A DNA stretch of 64,000 bases from Eisenbergiella porci (GCF_009696275.1 NZ_VUMI01000004.1:1-64000); one strand, 5' to 3'; shown: positions 29,470-38,992, counted from the stretch's first letter. Numbers and translations are program-made. Notes: generated by a model not told the origin, from the letters alone.

Positions 29470-29907
29470 ATGATATCCGTTTTGATTGTAGATGATGAAA
29501 AGCTGGTGCGGGATACTCTGGCAAATTACATAAATTAGGGAGAACTGGGCGCAGATGCCGTATACCTTGCGGAGAACGGCGTATGCGCGCTGGAGCTTGC
29601 GGAAAAAGTGCAGCCTTCCATCGTGATAACTGATATTAAAATGCCGCATATGGAGGGCATGGAATTTGCGCAGCTCATCCGGGAACAGTTCCCCGGCAGC
29701 CGCCTTGTTTTTTTGAGCGGCTATACGGATAAGGAATACCTGAAGGGCGCCATCCATTTACATGTTGACGGGTATATTGAGAAACCTCTTGATTTACCGG
29801 AGATTTCATCCATGGTTCGTCAGCTTGTCTGTCTGTGCCTCCGGGAAGAGGCACAGAAGAATCCTGAGCTGTTTTTTTACCATGGGGATACAAAGGCAAG
29901 AAGGTAG
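29470..29907 (+). pseudogene. YesN-type response regulator: receiver domain with nonsense codon
   Basis: ATG 29470 opens a receiver domain (ISVLIVDDEKLVRDTL). Codon 23 is TAG at 29536-29538 where this family has tryptophan (YIN-W-GELGAD), a single-base nonsense change. The same frame continues with the phospho-acceptor region (VITDIKMPHMEG) and the conserved lysine (YIEKPLDL), then runs into kinase sequence and stops at 29907. The AraC-type DNA-binding domain that should follow is deleted. Confidence 0.8.
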
Positions 29908-30683
29908 AGGATGGAGACGTGGAGGTCCGCTTCAACAGCGAGGGAAAAGATGAAATCGGACAGCTCATTCTGCATTTCGACCATATGATGGGGCGTATCC
30001 AACAGCTGATGGAGGAAAAAATCCGGTATGGTTTTGAAATTAAGAATCTGGAGCTGAAAGCGCTCCAGGCACAGATCAACCCCCATTTCCTCTATAATAC
30101 GCTGGATACCATTAACTGCATGGCGATCCAGAAGGCCGTGCCGGAAATCGCCGGTGTGGCCACCTCCCTGGCCACCTTTTATAAAATTTCACTGAGCAGG
30201 GGAAAAGACAGGATTCCTGTCTGCGATGAAGTCCTGCATGCAAAGATGTACCTGAGGATCCAGAATGCACGCTTTGAAAACCGGATTCAAACCAGATGGG
30301 ATATTTCTCCTGAAATCGAAAATCTGTACATTATAAAAATAGTGCTCCAGCCAATCATTGAAAATGCGGCTATCCATGGAATTTATGAACGGGAGGACGG
30401 AACGGGGACCATTACGGTACATGGATACCGGAAAGGGGAAGGCGTATATATAGAGGTGGCCGATGCTGGAATCGGAATGCCACAGGAAAAAGCCGATGCG
30501 GTATTTTCTTCTCCGCCGGGTGAAATCGCACGGGAGCCGGGCGGATATGGTGTTAAAAATATTATTGACCGTTTAAAGATAGCCTATGGATACGAATATG
30601 GATTATCCTGCAAAAGCGTCCCGGGCGCCGGGACGGTGGTCACAATCCATATTCCGGCAGTCATTGAAATTTCCAACGAATAA
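29898..30683 (+). pseudogene. YesM-type sensor histidine kinase, N-terminal half lost
   Basis: Homology begins in the HAMP domain (KKVEDGDVEVRF) and continues through the histidine box (QINPHFLYNTLDTIN) and the HATPase motifs (PIIENAAIHGI, DAGIGMP, GYGVKNIIDRL) to the stop. The extracytoplasmic sensor and both membrane segments are missing. The nearest in-frame start is a GTG at 29919 without a clear RBS, and the upstream frame belongs to the receiver fragment. The kinase core could fold but would be a soluble orphan. Such kinases normally control the neighbouring sugar ABC operon. Confidence 0.8.
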
Positions 30684-30696
30684 AAGGAGCATATTT

Positions 30697-31542
30697 ATGG
30701 AAAAAATATATTGTTTTACGCTTGATGATAACATCCGTTTTATGGAAAATGTCTGCCGGCGGAAGGAACCGTCTTTACTACAAAGCCCTTATCTGGCGAT
30801 GCTCTTCCGTCAGCATAAAGAGTTTGGCTGCAAGTTTCAGCTCAATATGTTCTACAGCTATTATCCCGGAAGTTTTTCACTGGCTGATGTTCCCGATACT
30901 TATAAAAAGGAATTAAAAGAAAATTCCGGCTGGCTTAAATTTTCTTTTCATGCGCGCCATAATGATCCCCCATATCCTTATGAAGATGATGTAGCGCTTT
31001 TGAAGCGCGATTTTGAAGATGTAATGTCACAGCTTTACCGAATCGTAGGCCCGGACGCTGTGGCTCACACCACTACCATACATTATGCGGCAGCGTCCAC
31101 GGAGGGCTGTTCCATGCTTGGAAATCACGGTATCAGGGGCCTGATTGGTATGTTTTATGAAAAAACGGGAAGGGAAGCCCTTCATTATCATCTTTCGCCG
31201 GATGAGGCGGAAAAACTTCGCAGGGGAGAATTCGTATATGATGCACAGACGGGCCTGACCTTCGCGCACAACGATATCATTCTGAACCAGCATGGGCTCG
31301 GTGAAACGGAAGCTATTATTGAAAACATGATTCAGAATGTGGAACGGGGGCAGCATACGCCGTTTATCCAGTTGATGACCCATGAGCAGTATTTTTATGA
31401 AGATTATGCTGCCTGGCAGCCGGACTTTGAGGAAAAGCTTCATTCCGCCCTGCGCATTCTCCACCAAAACGGATACCGGCCGGTTTTCCTGGAGGATGTT
31501 ATAGGGGGGAAAACAGAAGGAGGGAATACGGAAAAACAGTAA
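30697..31542 (+). CDS. Putative polysaccharide-deacetylase-like protein
   Basis: 281 residues from ATG 30697 (RBS AAAAGGAG); the longer frame upstream is kinase sequence read out of phase. No signal peptide. The start CFTLDDNIRFMENV resembles the first metal-binding motif of NodB-like barrels, here DDN rather than DDG. WLKFSFHARHND could supply the His residues, and FIQLMTHEQYF a C-terminal His. I cannot assign activity. Relatives in gut Clostridia commonly accompany YesMN/LplB sugar loci (recollection). It is the only intact gene between the broken kinase and the graveyard that follows. Confidence 0.5.
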   Translation: MEKIYCFTLDDNIRFMENVCRRKEPSLLQSPYLAMLFRQHKEFGCKFQLNMFYSYYPGSFSLADVPDTYKKELKENSGWLKFSFHARHNDPPYPYEDDVALLKRDFEDVMSQLYRIVGPDAVAHTTTIHYAAASTEGCSMLGNHGIRGLIGMFYEKTGREALHYHLSPDEAEKLRRGEFVYDAQTGLTFAHNDIILNQHGLGETEAIIENMIQNVERGQHTPFIQLMTHEQYFYEDYAAWQPDFEEKLHSALRILHQNGYRPVFLEDVIGGKTEGGNTEKQ

Positions 31543-31632
31543 TTATTTTTTTCCTCCCCATTTTGGGAAAATCTTGAGAATTACCGTTTATACTTAACAT
31601 AATAGGATAGAAATAAATGAGAGAAAAAGGTG

Positions 31633-31848
31633 ATGAAACAGAAAATATTGATCGTGGATGACGAGTACGGCATAGTGGATATGATGAAGAGTTATTTTCA
31701 GGCGCGATATGAGGTCCTGACCGCATACAGCGGCAAAGAAGCGCTGGAAAAGGCCGCCCGGAATCCGGAGCTTATTCTTCTTGACATCAACATGCCTGAA
31801 ATGGATGGCCTTGCGGTTTGCCGGAGGCTAAGGGAATATATCAGCTGA
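31633..31848 (+). pseudogene. OmpR-type response regulator, N-terminal fragment
   Basis: RBS AAAAAGGTG and ATG 31633 open a receiver domain (KILIVDDEYGIVDMM, LILLDINMPEMDG) that breaks off after about 70 residues. The remainder of the receiver and the winged-helix DNA-binding domain are missing. The stop at 31846-31848 is followed at once by transporter sequence in another frame. Regulators of this type usually control the adjacent FtsX-type exporter, which is also broken here. Confidence 0.8.
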
Positions 31849-32742
31849 CCCATTTTATTTCTGACGGCGGCGGGCCTTCTGGTGGGGACGTTGGTCCTGT
31901 TGGCGGCGGGGCTGGTCATTTATAACATTTTGAAAATCGCCGTATCCAAACGGATCAGACAGTTCGGGACGCTGCGGGCCATCGGAGGAGAAAAAGGACA
32001 GCTCTATGCCATCGTCACCACCGAAGTCCTCCTGTTATGTATTGGCGGAATCCCCGCCGGAATGCTGTTGGGGATGCTTTCGGCAGAGGGGATTCTGTCC
32101 GCCGCGGCCGGAATGCTGTCACCGGACATTTTTTTAGTGAATGACGCCGCACAGCTGAAACGGCTGATTACGGAAAACAGCGGCGGGAAAGGCCTTTTCC
32201 TTGCGCTGAGCGCCGTTATCACTTTAGGCTTTGCTTTGATTGCGGCTCAGCCTGCCGCCCGGTTGGCCGCGAATGTGCCGCCTGTCGTGGCGATATCCCA
32301 TACCGATACCAGAGTCAGGCGCAGAGGGCGGAAGGCGAAACGGATCAGGAGCTTTGAACGGAGATATTGGAAGAGCTGGAACATTACGGCGGCTATATCA
32401 GCATCGGAAGCAGCGGGTTTGTCAACGGTGTTCAGATGATTGTAAACAACGGCCTGTACACAGAGCTTACAGGCAAAAGCGTCTATGAGGAGATACTTCC
32501 TGTTTTGAAAAAGGATGCGGACAGAAAAGCATTCGACACCACGCTGGAGGAGCTGTCCCGCCGGATACCGGGAACCACTGTCTCTCCTTTGAGCAGACGG
32601 ACAAACAGCTGGAGGAAAGCTTCGCCCAGATTAAAATGCTCGCCTGGGGGCTGATACTTTTTATAGGACTGATTGGGCTGCTTAACATCGTTAACACCGT
32701 CTATACCAATATCCACACAAGGATCAGTGAAATCGGGCAGCC
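31849..32742 (+). pseudogene. FtsX/MacB-type ABC permease remnant
   Basis: Three pieces of one large permease in different frames. From 31849, GLLVGTLVLLAAGLVIYNIL, then SKRIRQFGTLRAIGGEKGQL and further membrane segments up to about 32340. From about 32367, YGGYISIGSSGFVNGVQM with an extracellular domain. From about 32620, QIKMLAWGLILFIGLIGLLN, then TNIHTRISEIG, where the sequence breaks at about 32742. The second FtsX module is cut in its conserved cytoplasmic loop. At least one internal deletion and one frameshift have occurred. Confidence 0.75.
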
Positions 32743-33165
32743 AGTCAATAACATTAATTACTTTGATACCGTTGTAATTTCCGGCGGTGAATCTGTCCAG
32801 AGTGAGGACACTTTTTTCATAATTGTCACGGATGGATTCCAGCGGCCTCATTTCCCTGGAGAAGGTTTCTTCAGAGGTCATGTCCGCAGTTACCTGGAAA
32901 TAGTAGCAGGCATCCTGTCTGTGTGCGACGAAATCAACCTCCGTGTTCCCTGATTTTCCGATATTGACCTGGCAGCCGCGGCGCAGCAGCTCAAAATAGA
33001 CAATATTTTCAATGGAGAAGCCTAAATCATACTTCTGTCGGGGGAGCATGTGGCTGCGCAGCCCCAAATCAACAACGTACCATTTGGAATTGGATTTCAG
33101 AAGTTGTTTTCCAATGATATCGATACGATCGGCTTTATAAAATATAAAAGATTCCTTCAGGGCTT
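32743..33165 (-). pseudogene. DUF4143 C-terminal part of an AAA ATPase
   Basis: On the minus strand the frame gives ALKESFIFYKADRIDIIGK, WYVVDLGLRSHML, SIENIVYFELLRRGCQVNIG, EVDFVAH and ending INVIDWLP. These are the landmarks of the DUF4143 domain at the C-terminus of ATP-binding proteins of unknown role. The AAA domain is absent. On its 3' side it runs into antisense FtsX sequence, and upstream into galM sequence, so the piece is wedged between two other remnants in opposite orientation. Confidence 0.75.
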
Positions 33166-33440
33166 TTATGACGGAAGCGTGCGCCGCGTGGCGGTCGTGC
33201 ATAATTCGGACAAAACCCGCACGATGGAGGTCTATACGGATCTGCCCGGCATGCAGTTTTTATACCGGAAACTTTATTGAGTCGGACAAGGGAAAAGACG
33301 GCAAAACCTATGATTTCAGAGGCGGATTCGCGATGGAGACGCAGTTCTTTCCGGATACGCCGAACAAACCGCAGTTTCCTACGTCGGTGTTTGGACCAAA
33401 GAGACATTATCATACGGTGATGGAGTATCGGTTCGGCTGA
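33166..33440 (+). pseudogene. galM: Aldose 1-epimerase (galactose mutarotase), C-terminal fragment
   Basis: Matches the last 80-90 residues of GalM: RRVAVVHNSDKTRTMEVYTDLPGMQF, then FYTGNFIESDKGK, GGFAMETQFFPDTPNKPQFP and the terminal YHTVMEYRFG (read as short pieces in two frames). One extra T in a T-run at about 33256-33260 shifts the frame within the MQFYTGN motif. The N-terminal three quarters, with the catalytic His residues, is missing. Confidence 0.75.
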
Positions 33441-33456
33441 TAGGAAATGAAAATAA

Positions 33457-33499
33457 AAACGCAGAAAAGGATTTTTGATGAAATTTCTTTTCTGCGTTT
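33457..33499. terminator. Bidirectional terminator between galM remnant and MBL gene
   Basis: Perfect 13-bp arms AAACGCAGAAAAG (33457-33469) and CTTTTCTGCGTTT (33487-33499), with A/T tracts at both ends. It ends the GH94-MBL transcript on the minus strand and reads also on the plus strand. Confidence 0.8.
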
Positions 33500-33505
33500 A
33501 TTAAG

Positions 33506-34339
33506 TTAGATGGTAATACTTAGCCCGTCATAGGCGGCTAGAAAGCCATGCTGTTTTGCTGCGGCAGAGAGTTCATTATGAAGCGGACAACATCCATGGG
33601 AAAAGTGTGTAATAATAAAAATGGTAGAGGAATCAGCGCATCCGTCAGCAAGCATTTTTTCTCTGATCTGAGAACATTTCTCAAGATTGAGGTGACTGCT
33701 GCAGGAAGCATTGGTACCCATAGTACAGTCAAGGCTGACAAGATTAAAGTGCATGGAAGAAATAGTTGCCCATGTTTCTTCACAGATAGATCCAGTATCA
33801 TTACCATAAAAAACAGCTTTTCCATAATTGTCTGTAATTGCATACAGTAAACAGTTTTCGCGGGGGTCGTGCATTGCTTTTAAAGGCATAATTTGATACT
33901 GCCCGGTATAAAATGGAGAAAATGCAGATACTGTTTTAAAATCTATATAGTTTTTTAATTCTGTGGGAGCTTCTGGATGAACCAGAAGCTCTTCGTACAT
34001 GGAACGGCATTTTTCATTTCCGTATAGGCATAAAGTTTGGGCGCGCAGATTATAGGCATAAGGAGCAGCCCGGAGAATAAGCTGCAGAGGATAAAAATGA
34101 TCTGAATGCGAGTGCGTGAGCAAAACAGTTTTTACAAGATCAAGTTCCAGGCCATAGTGAATGGAATGATAGAAAGTATCTGGTCCATAATCCATCAATA
34201 AGTCATCATTGATTAGTACCTGCGGACGGCTCCGGAGATTTTTTCCTCTCATGATACGGGCATTTTTGCAGTTACTGCATTGGCAAAAAGGAGCAGGCCA
34301 GCCTTCTGCAGCGGCAGTGCCGAGATATTGAAATTTCAT
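33506..34339 (-). CDS. MBL-fold metal-dependent hydrolase
   Basis: 277-residue cytoplasmic metallo-beta-lactamase-fold protein. The N-terminus MKFQYLGTAAAEGWPAPFC is followed by a Cys-rich segment (CQCSNCKNARI) seen in PhnP-like phosphodiesterases. The zinc motif is THSHSDHF, with later ligands in NDTGSICEE and ITHFSHGC. It begins 18 bases after the GH94 gene on the same strand, so the two form one transcript. A role in removing a phosphodiester substituent from the imported glucan is an attractive inference from the PhnP-like look, but is untested. Confidence 0.75.
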   Translation of the reverse strand: MKFQYLGTAAAEGWPAPFCQCSNCKNARIMRGKNLRSRPQVLINDDLLMDYGPDTFYHSIHYGLELDLVKTVLLTHSHSDHFYPLQLILRAAPYAYNLRAQTLCLYGNEKCRSMYEELLVHPEAPTELKNYIDFKTVSAFSPFYTGQYQIMPLKAMHDPRENCLLYAITDNYGKAVFYGNDTGSICEETWATISSMHFNLVSLDCTMGTNASCSSHLNLEKCSQIREKMLADGCADSSTIFIITHFSHGCCPLHNELSAAAKQHGFLAAYDGLSITI

Positions 34340-34357
34340 GGGAATCCTCCTGTGGTT

Positions 34358-37300
34358 TTAGCGGTATAAATAAATATCAAGCAGACCGCTGCATTGTTCC
34401 AGTATTTTGCGGCTTATCAGAACGGCACCGGAACGATATGGATTGGGCTGAATCTGTATAGCTAATTCCTGACTGCCATCAAAAACTTTCAACGGACTGG
34501 TATTTTTGCCGGATTTTATGTGATAGCAGAACATAAAAGGTTTTCCGAAACAACTGTAACAAAATTTCAGACCATCCATTTTTTCAGGTAAAATCGGGTC
34601 GATCAAAAGACCATTTTCACTGAAACGTATGCCAAGCACATTTTGAATGAGCTGGCGGATGTAGATCCCGGGACCGCTGGAATATAGACGCCATCCTCCT
34701 TTTACGCCGATAGAGCCGGATTTCAGGAGATCAAAATGCTGCGCGTATTCATAGCGATCATTATAAGCTCCATCAGAACTGCTGAAGTAAAGATTGCTTT
34801 GTCTGATGAGAGCGTTTGGAACGCTGTGCTGGATTAAAATAGGATTGATTGTAAAGAGGCAGTCCCATGCCTCTGATGCATAACCTAATTTTGTAATTGC
34901 TTCAATATAGCGGATATGGGCGTGAGTATATTGGAGGCTGATCTCACGTCCTACATTAGCAGCCTGTTCGGCACGTCGGAACAGATGGCTGACGCCTCCC
35001 TGATAATCAGCTGGTTTATCCATCAGTCGAACGCCATCAGGGCATTTAAGCTGCGTATGGATTAAAGCGACATTGCATTTAGCCTGATCGGCATCAGCAA
35101 GTTCTGCGATGATACTTCTGGTCATAGGGAGAAGCCTGTGATGAATGCCCGTTATTTGGTCGCTGGGGTGGATCATGTGGGTATAGTGTTGCCCGCAATC
35201 AAGAAAACCGGCAATAACTCCGTCTTTGATCAGGATATTTTCAAAGGCATCTTTTACTTGAAGTTTTAAATCTTTGAATTTTGCAGCCAGGGAGATTGCC
35301 GTTGCTGAATCTGCAAAATTTTGAAGTCTTTTTGAAGCTTCTTGCAGACTGCCCTCGAGTGCTTCAAAAGTTTGAAAGGCAAGTTCGACAGTCCATGAGC
35401 TTACGAGCCTCTGCTTTAAATCATCATTGGCAGGTTGGAGTGTATCATCCCAGTCGCCTCCTGCATAAGTGATCAGACCTGTATTTCCGATCATGCGTGT
35501 TTCAACGATATTTGATAGGGCGAGGGCAATATGCGCAAGCAGAGAATCTTTTAAATCTCCATTTTCGTAAGGAATAAGTTCTGTCAAAATGGAAAAATCT
35601 CCGGATGCATATAGATAATCGGCAGTACACTTAAGCGGCCAGAATATGACATCACCATGACATTCGCCGGGATTGATGGAATATCTGTCGAACATAAACC
35701 ATTGAGGCCATTCGCGAGTAAGAAAATCCTGATGAGAAAAAATGTTGAGGAGAATGGATCTTACTAAGTGGTAGCGCTGTGTGGTCAGGAAAAATTCAAT
35801 CGGTCCTTGACAAATATCCCGTGTTCCCCAGGCTGCTCCGCAGGGCTGTTCCAATCCGTGCGGCATGGAAAAGTGAATCATCGCATTGTGGGCATACCAT
35901 CGAACCGTTTCATTAAGTATAGCAACCTGTTCTGTGTCTGATTTTGGAATCAGGCAAAAATGGTTGATCAGGGATTCGTAATATTCTATTCCTTTTTGCT
36001 TTTCCCTTTCGAAAGAGGTTGTCTGACGAATATCTTCGTATTCTTCCAAATATCCGCGGATTACTACAGAAAATTCGGAGCGCGCAGATATGGAGAGTGT
36101 CAGGAAAGATTCGTCAAAGGGGGCGTTGTCCTCGAAAAAAATTCTGTCGTCGCTGGCAGAAAATGAACACTCTGGGAGAGAGAGATTATAATGCAAGCCG
36201 GGATAGACATCACTTTGTAGGGTAAAACAAAATTCGTTTCCGGAGGTTGAGAAGTATACAGGGTTTGTATATTCATTTGTTCCCATGACAAGCTGAGAGG
36301 TAAGGATAAAATCATAGCTGTTTCCATTAACACTGCTGACATCTAAGGTCAGATTAGGAGCATTTACGGAGGTGTATGAGGTAATCAAAAGAATGTCCGT
36401 TTCCAATTTATAGTACCATCTGGAATAATTCATTCCCATTTCATACAAGGCGGGCAGATTAAGAAGACGATAAGTGTCGTTTATTTTGACATATAATCGC
36501 TGACCGCTGTTTTTCATTAAATTCAGAAAACCTCTGGGGGTCGAAAGCAGTTTGTGGAGATCAGTGTTCCCTATTACAACATGGCTGTTAAAGATGCCAT
36601 ACATATATTGCGTGGAAGAAATAAGAGAGCTGCTGATCTGCTCCTGGTCGGGAGGCGTAATGATGATTGTGCCATGAGGACGTTCTGATAACAGTTCTTT
36701 TTCTTTTGTTACAACATGGGTATGGTCTTTCGTAAAGAAAGAGAGCAGGGTATTATCCTGATATTCTTCCAGAGTGCGTTCCGGGAAAAAATGATTCAGT
36801 TCTTCTGGCAAAAAGGAATCAGAAGAAAAAGGCATTCCAAAACTCTTTCTGATTTTGACAGGATTTATGTACTGGAAGCATAGCTCTGTTTCGGAAGACG
36901 ATAAAAAGGCATCTTTAATTTTATCCTGATATTCTGCTTCTGTAACGGCGTCCGGATGATCTGGCAGGAAATATCCATAAAAAGAAAGTCTTTTTTCGCC
37001 GTTCAAAGCAAAGCGTTCTGTCTGCAGAGCAGTATATGAGAATTCATATTGAAGATTTTTATCGCTAAGATTTCCGATAAGGGCTTCAGGAGCATTATTT
37101 TCTTTGCTGGAAAGACCGAAAAACTGCAGACCGTCAGTGGAATAATGAGCAGCTTTTGCGCCGAGGATACCTTGCTGCAGGTATGGAAAACAATTATCTG
37201 CGGGCATATTTTGTCTGGAGCAGATGATGTATCCGTTTTTCGTGTTAAAAATGGAATGCCCTAAATATTGTGAAGTATATAATTCATTTGTATAGATATT

Positions 37301-37699
37301 GTTTTCGGGGGCGATTCCAATATCCTGGCCGTAAACAAGGTCGACAGACTGGGCACAGCCATTGAGAACAACATCCCAAAACCAGCAGTTTTTTACTGGG
37401 CGGAAAGTTACAGTATAAGAGATTTTTGCAATTGTTCCACGATATTGAAGGGCTTTTTTGTGATAAAAGATACTGCTGCCGGAGTGTATGCCGAGCAGGG
37501 GATAGGATATAGGACCGTTTGGAGTATGGATACGAAGATATATATTATTTACGGATCCATCTTTGGCATTTCCCCGGAGTTGATTTATGAGGAAGTGTCC
37601 CTGCTTGAAAGTAAATACATCGCCGGTGGGCAAAAATGTGTAAGCCGCGTCGCCTTGTGTTAAGGACAGGAAGCGGTTCATTCTACTCATGATACTCAT
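34358..37699 (-). CDS. GH94 glycoside phosphorylase, probably beta-1,2-oligoglucan phosphorylase
   Basis: 1113 residues, cytoplasmic. The N-terminal beta-sandwich half is followed by an (alpha/alpha)6 barrel with the GH94 landmarks GAAWGTRDICQGP and YAGGDWDDTLQPA (GDWDD around residues 748-752, the catalytic region), and a C-terminal GVKGGWRLYSSGPGIY segment. The great length and the WGTRD-CQGP motif fit the sophorooligosaccharide phosphorylase type rather than the roughly 800-residue cellobiose or chitobiose phosphorylases. The expected reaction is phosphorolysis of beta-1,2-glucan oligomers to glucose 1-phosphate. The neighbourhood (ABC importer, LacI, GH3) matches that role. A weak RBS precedes ATG 37699. 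An operator lies between promoter and start. Specificity is inferred. Confidence 0.8.
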   Translation of the reverse strand: MSIMSRMNRFLSLTQGDAAYTFLPTGDVFTFKQGHFLINQLRGNAKDGSVNNIYLRIHTPNGPISYPLLGIHSGSSIFYHKKALQYRGTIAKISYTVTFRPVKNCWFWDVVLNGCAQSVDLVYGQDIGIAPENNIYTNELYTSQYLGHSIFNTKNGYIICSRQNMPADNCFPYLQQGILGAKAAHYSTDGLQFFGLSSKENNAPEALIGNLSDKNLQYEFSYTALQTERFALNGEKRLSFYGYFLPDHPDAVTEAEYQDKIKDAFLSSSETELCFQYINPVKIRKSFGMPFSSDSFLPEELNHFFPERTLEEYQDNTLLSFFTKDHTHVVTKEKELLSERPHGTIIITPPDQEQISSSLISSTQYMYGIFNSHVVIGNTDLHKLLSTPRGFLNLMKNSGQRLYVKINDTYRLLNLPALYEMGMNYSRWYYKLETDILLITSYTSVNAPNLTLDVSSVNGNSYDFILTSQLVMGTNEYTNPVYFSTSGNEFCFTLQSDVYPGLHYNLSLPECSFSASDDRIFFEDNAPFDESFLTLSISARSEFSVVIRGYLEEYEDIRQTTSFEREKQKGIEYYESLINHFCLIPKSDTEQVAILNETVRWYAHNAMIHFSMPHGLEQPCGAAWGTRDICQGPIEFFLTTQRYHLVRSILLNIFSHQDFLTREWPQWFMFDRYSINPGECHGDVIFWPLKCTADYLYASGDFSILTELIPYENGDLKDSLLAHIALALSNIVETRMIGNTGLITYAGGDWDDTLQPANDDLKQRLVSSWTVELAFQTFEALEGSLQEASKRLQNFADSATAISLAAKFKDLKLQVKDAFENILIKDGVIAGFLDCGQHYTHMIHPSDQITGIHHRLLPMTRSIIAELADADQAKCNVALIHTQLKCPDGVRLMDKPADYQGGVSHLFRRAEQAANVGREISLQYTHAHIRYIEAITKLGYASEAWDCLFTINPILIQHSVPNALIRQSNLYFSSSDGAYNDRYEYAQHFDLLKSGSIGVKGGWRLYSSGPGIYIRQLIQNVLGIRFSENGLLIDPILPEKMDGLKFCYSCFGKPFMFCYHIKSGKNTSPLKVFDGSQELAIQIQPNPYRSGAVLISRKILEQCSGLLDIYLYR

Positions 37700-37740
37700 G
37701 GAAAAGAATCCTTTCTTAAATATTAAATAGTAGCATCAAA

Positions 37741-37756
37741 ATGGAAACGTTTTCCT
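37741..37756. promoter_or_regulatory. LacI/cre-type operator for the GH94 transcript
   Basis: ATGGAAACGTTTTCCT, a palindrome around CG, lies about 35-50 bases downstream of the minus-strand start site and 42 bases before the GH94 ATG. It is almost identical to the second site at 37996. The LacI-family gene in the divergent operon is the obvious ligand; CcpA is an alternative. Confidence 0.75.
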
Positions 37757-37797
37757 ATAAAGTAAATAGAATTCAGAAAAATAAATGGGATAACTGG

Positions 37798-37826
37798 ATT
37801 ATATGAAAAACAGAAAATTATGTCAA
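37798..37826 (-). promoter_or_regulatory. Sigma-A promoter of the GH94-MBL operon
   Basis: On the minus strand TTGACA (37826-37821), 17-base spacer, TATAAT (37803-37798): a full consensus promoter. Transcription should start near 37791. Such strength fits an operon held down by a repressor. Confidence 0.85.
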
Positions 37827-37950
37827 CAGGAACAATAAAATTATTTGAAAATATAGTAAAGTACATAATATATATAATTAAAGAGGAAAGGGGTGACGAC
37901 TTGTTTAAATTGAATAAAAAATAAGAATGTAAACTGGCGAAAATAATATA

Positions 37951-37979
37951 TTGACATTAAAACAACGATGATTTATGAT
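37951..37979 (+). promoter_or_regulatory. Sigma-A promoter of the ABC-LacI-GH3 operon
   Basis: TTGACA (37951-37956), 17-base spacer, TATGAT (37974-37979); start expected near 37986. The 37830-37950 stretch between the two divergent promoters is AT-rich and carries no gene. Confidence 0.85.
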
Positions 37980-37995
37980 AAATACATCAAAAGAA

Positions 37996-38010
37996 ATGGA
38001 AACGTTTTCA
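37996..38010. promoter_or_regulatory. LacI/cre-type operator for the importer transcript
   Basis: ATGGAAACGTTTTCA lies about +10 to +24 relative to the predicted start, a roadblock or start-blocking position. It also satisfies the general CcpA cre pattern, so local repression and carbon catabolite repression cannot be told apart by sequence. Confidence 0.75.
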
Positions 38011-38047
38011 GAAAAATAAGGAAAATACAAAAGAATGGAGGAACAAA

Positions 38048-38980
38048 ATGAAAATAAAACAGGGACTCCGAAATCTTTCAAAAGAATTGAGGAAGAATTG
38101 GGTATTGTTTTTGATGCTGATTCCGGCGTTGATATATTTTATTATTTTTTGTTATATCACCATGCCGGGAGCTTATGTGGCGTTTGTAAATTATAATCCC
38201 AATAAAGGAATCTTTCACAGTGATTTTGTAGGATTTCAAAATTTTGAATTTTTGATCCGAAATGGAGATTTGGCGAGGATAACAAAGAATACACTTCTTT
38301 ATAATGCGGTATTTTTACTTCTGGGACATTCTATTCAGATTGTTTTGGCAATAATGTTGTCAGAAATTATGAATAAAGCATTTAAGAAAGTATCACAGTC
38401 AGTTATTCTTCTGCCTCACTTTATTTCTTATGTAGTAGTTGGCGTATTTGCTTATAATTTTTTTAATTTTGATAATGGATTTATTAATTCTTTGCTGGTT
38501 AATATGGGCATGGAAAGAATTTCGTTTTATTCTACGCCGGGTGTATGGAAGTATATTATTGTTTTCTTTTATATATGGAAAACAACCGGATATGGAATGA
38601 TTGTTTATATGGCAGCGATTACGGGAATCAGCAGTGAAATATATGAAGCATGCTATATAGATGGGGCGACCAGGTTTCAAAGAATTTGTTATGTAACGCT
38701 GCCTCTTCTGAAACCAACATTTATTCTTCTGGTTTTATTTGGATTGGGAGGAATTTTGAGAGGGTCATTTGATTTGTTTTATAATCTGATCGGTACAAAT
38801 TCGACCCTTTATGCGCAGACGGATATTATTGATACATATGTATACAGGAGTCTTGTTGGTTCATTTAATTTTTCATCGAGTGCTGCAGTGGGATTATATC
38901 AGTCGGTATTTGGGTTAGTATTTGTTTTGATAATTAATTTGATTGTGCGAAAAATCGAGCCGGAAAGTGCTCTGTTCTAA
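38048..38980 (+). CDS. LplB-type sugar ABC transporter permease
   Basis: 310 residues, complete. Unlike the two truncated LplB proteins elsewhere in the window it keeps its N-terminal tail and TM1 (FLMLIPALIYFIIFCYI) and the conserved Pro-Gly that follows. The EAA loop reads YEACYIDGATRFQ and the C-terminus EPESALF. RBS AATGGAGG before ATG 38048. First gene of the importer operon and 12 bases from its partner permease. Confidence 0.92.
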   Translation: MKIKQGLRNLSKELRKNWVLFLMLIPALIYFIIFCYITMPGAYVAFVNYNPNKGIFHSDFVGFQNFEFLIRNGDLARITKNTLLYNAVFLLLGHSIQIVLAIMLSEIMNKAFKKVSQSVILLPHFISYVVVGVFAYNFFNFDNGFINSLLVNMGMERISFYSTPGVWKYIIVFFYIWKTTGYGMIVYMAAITGISSEIYEACYIDGATRFQRICYVTLPLLKPTFILLVLFGLGGILRGSFDLFYNLIGTNSTLYAQTDIIDTYVYRSLVGSFNFSSSAAVGLYQSVFGLVFVLIINLIVRKIEPESALF

Positions 38981-38992
38981 GGAGGGGCGAAA

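Noticed and set aside
29536-29538. UAG in the response regulator as a pyrrolysine or readthrough codon
   Set aside because: The family has tryptophan here, one base away, and the gene is also truncated and shifted downstream. No pyrrolysine genes are in view.
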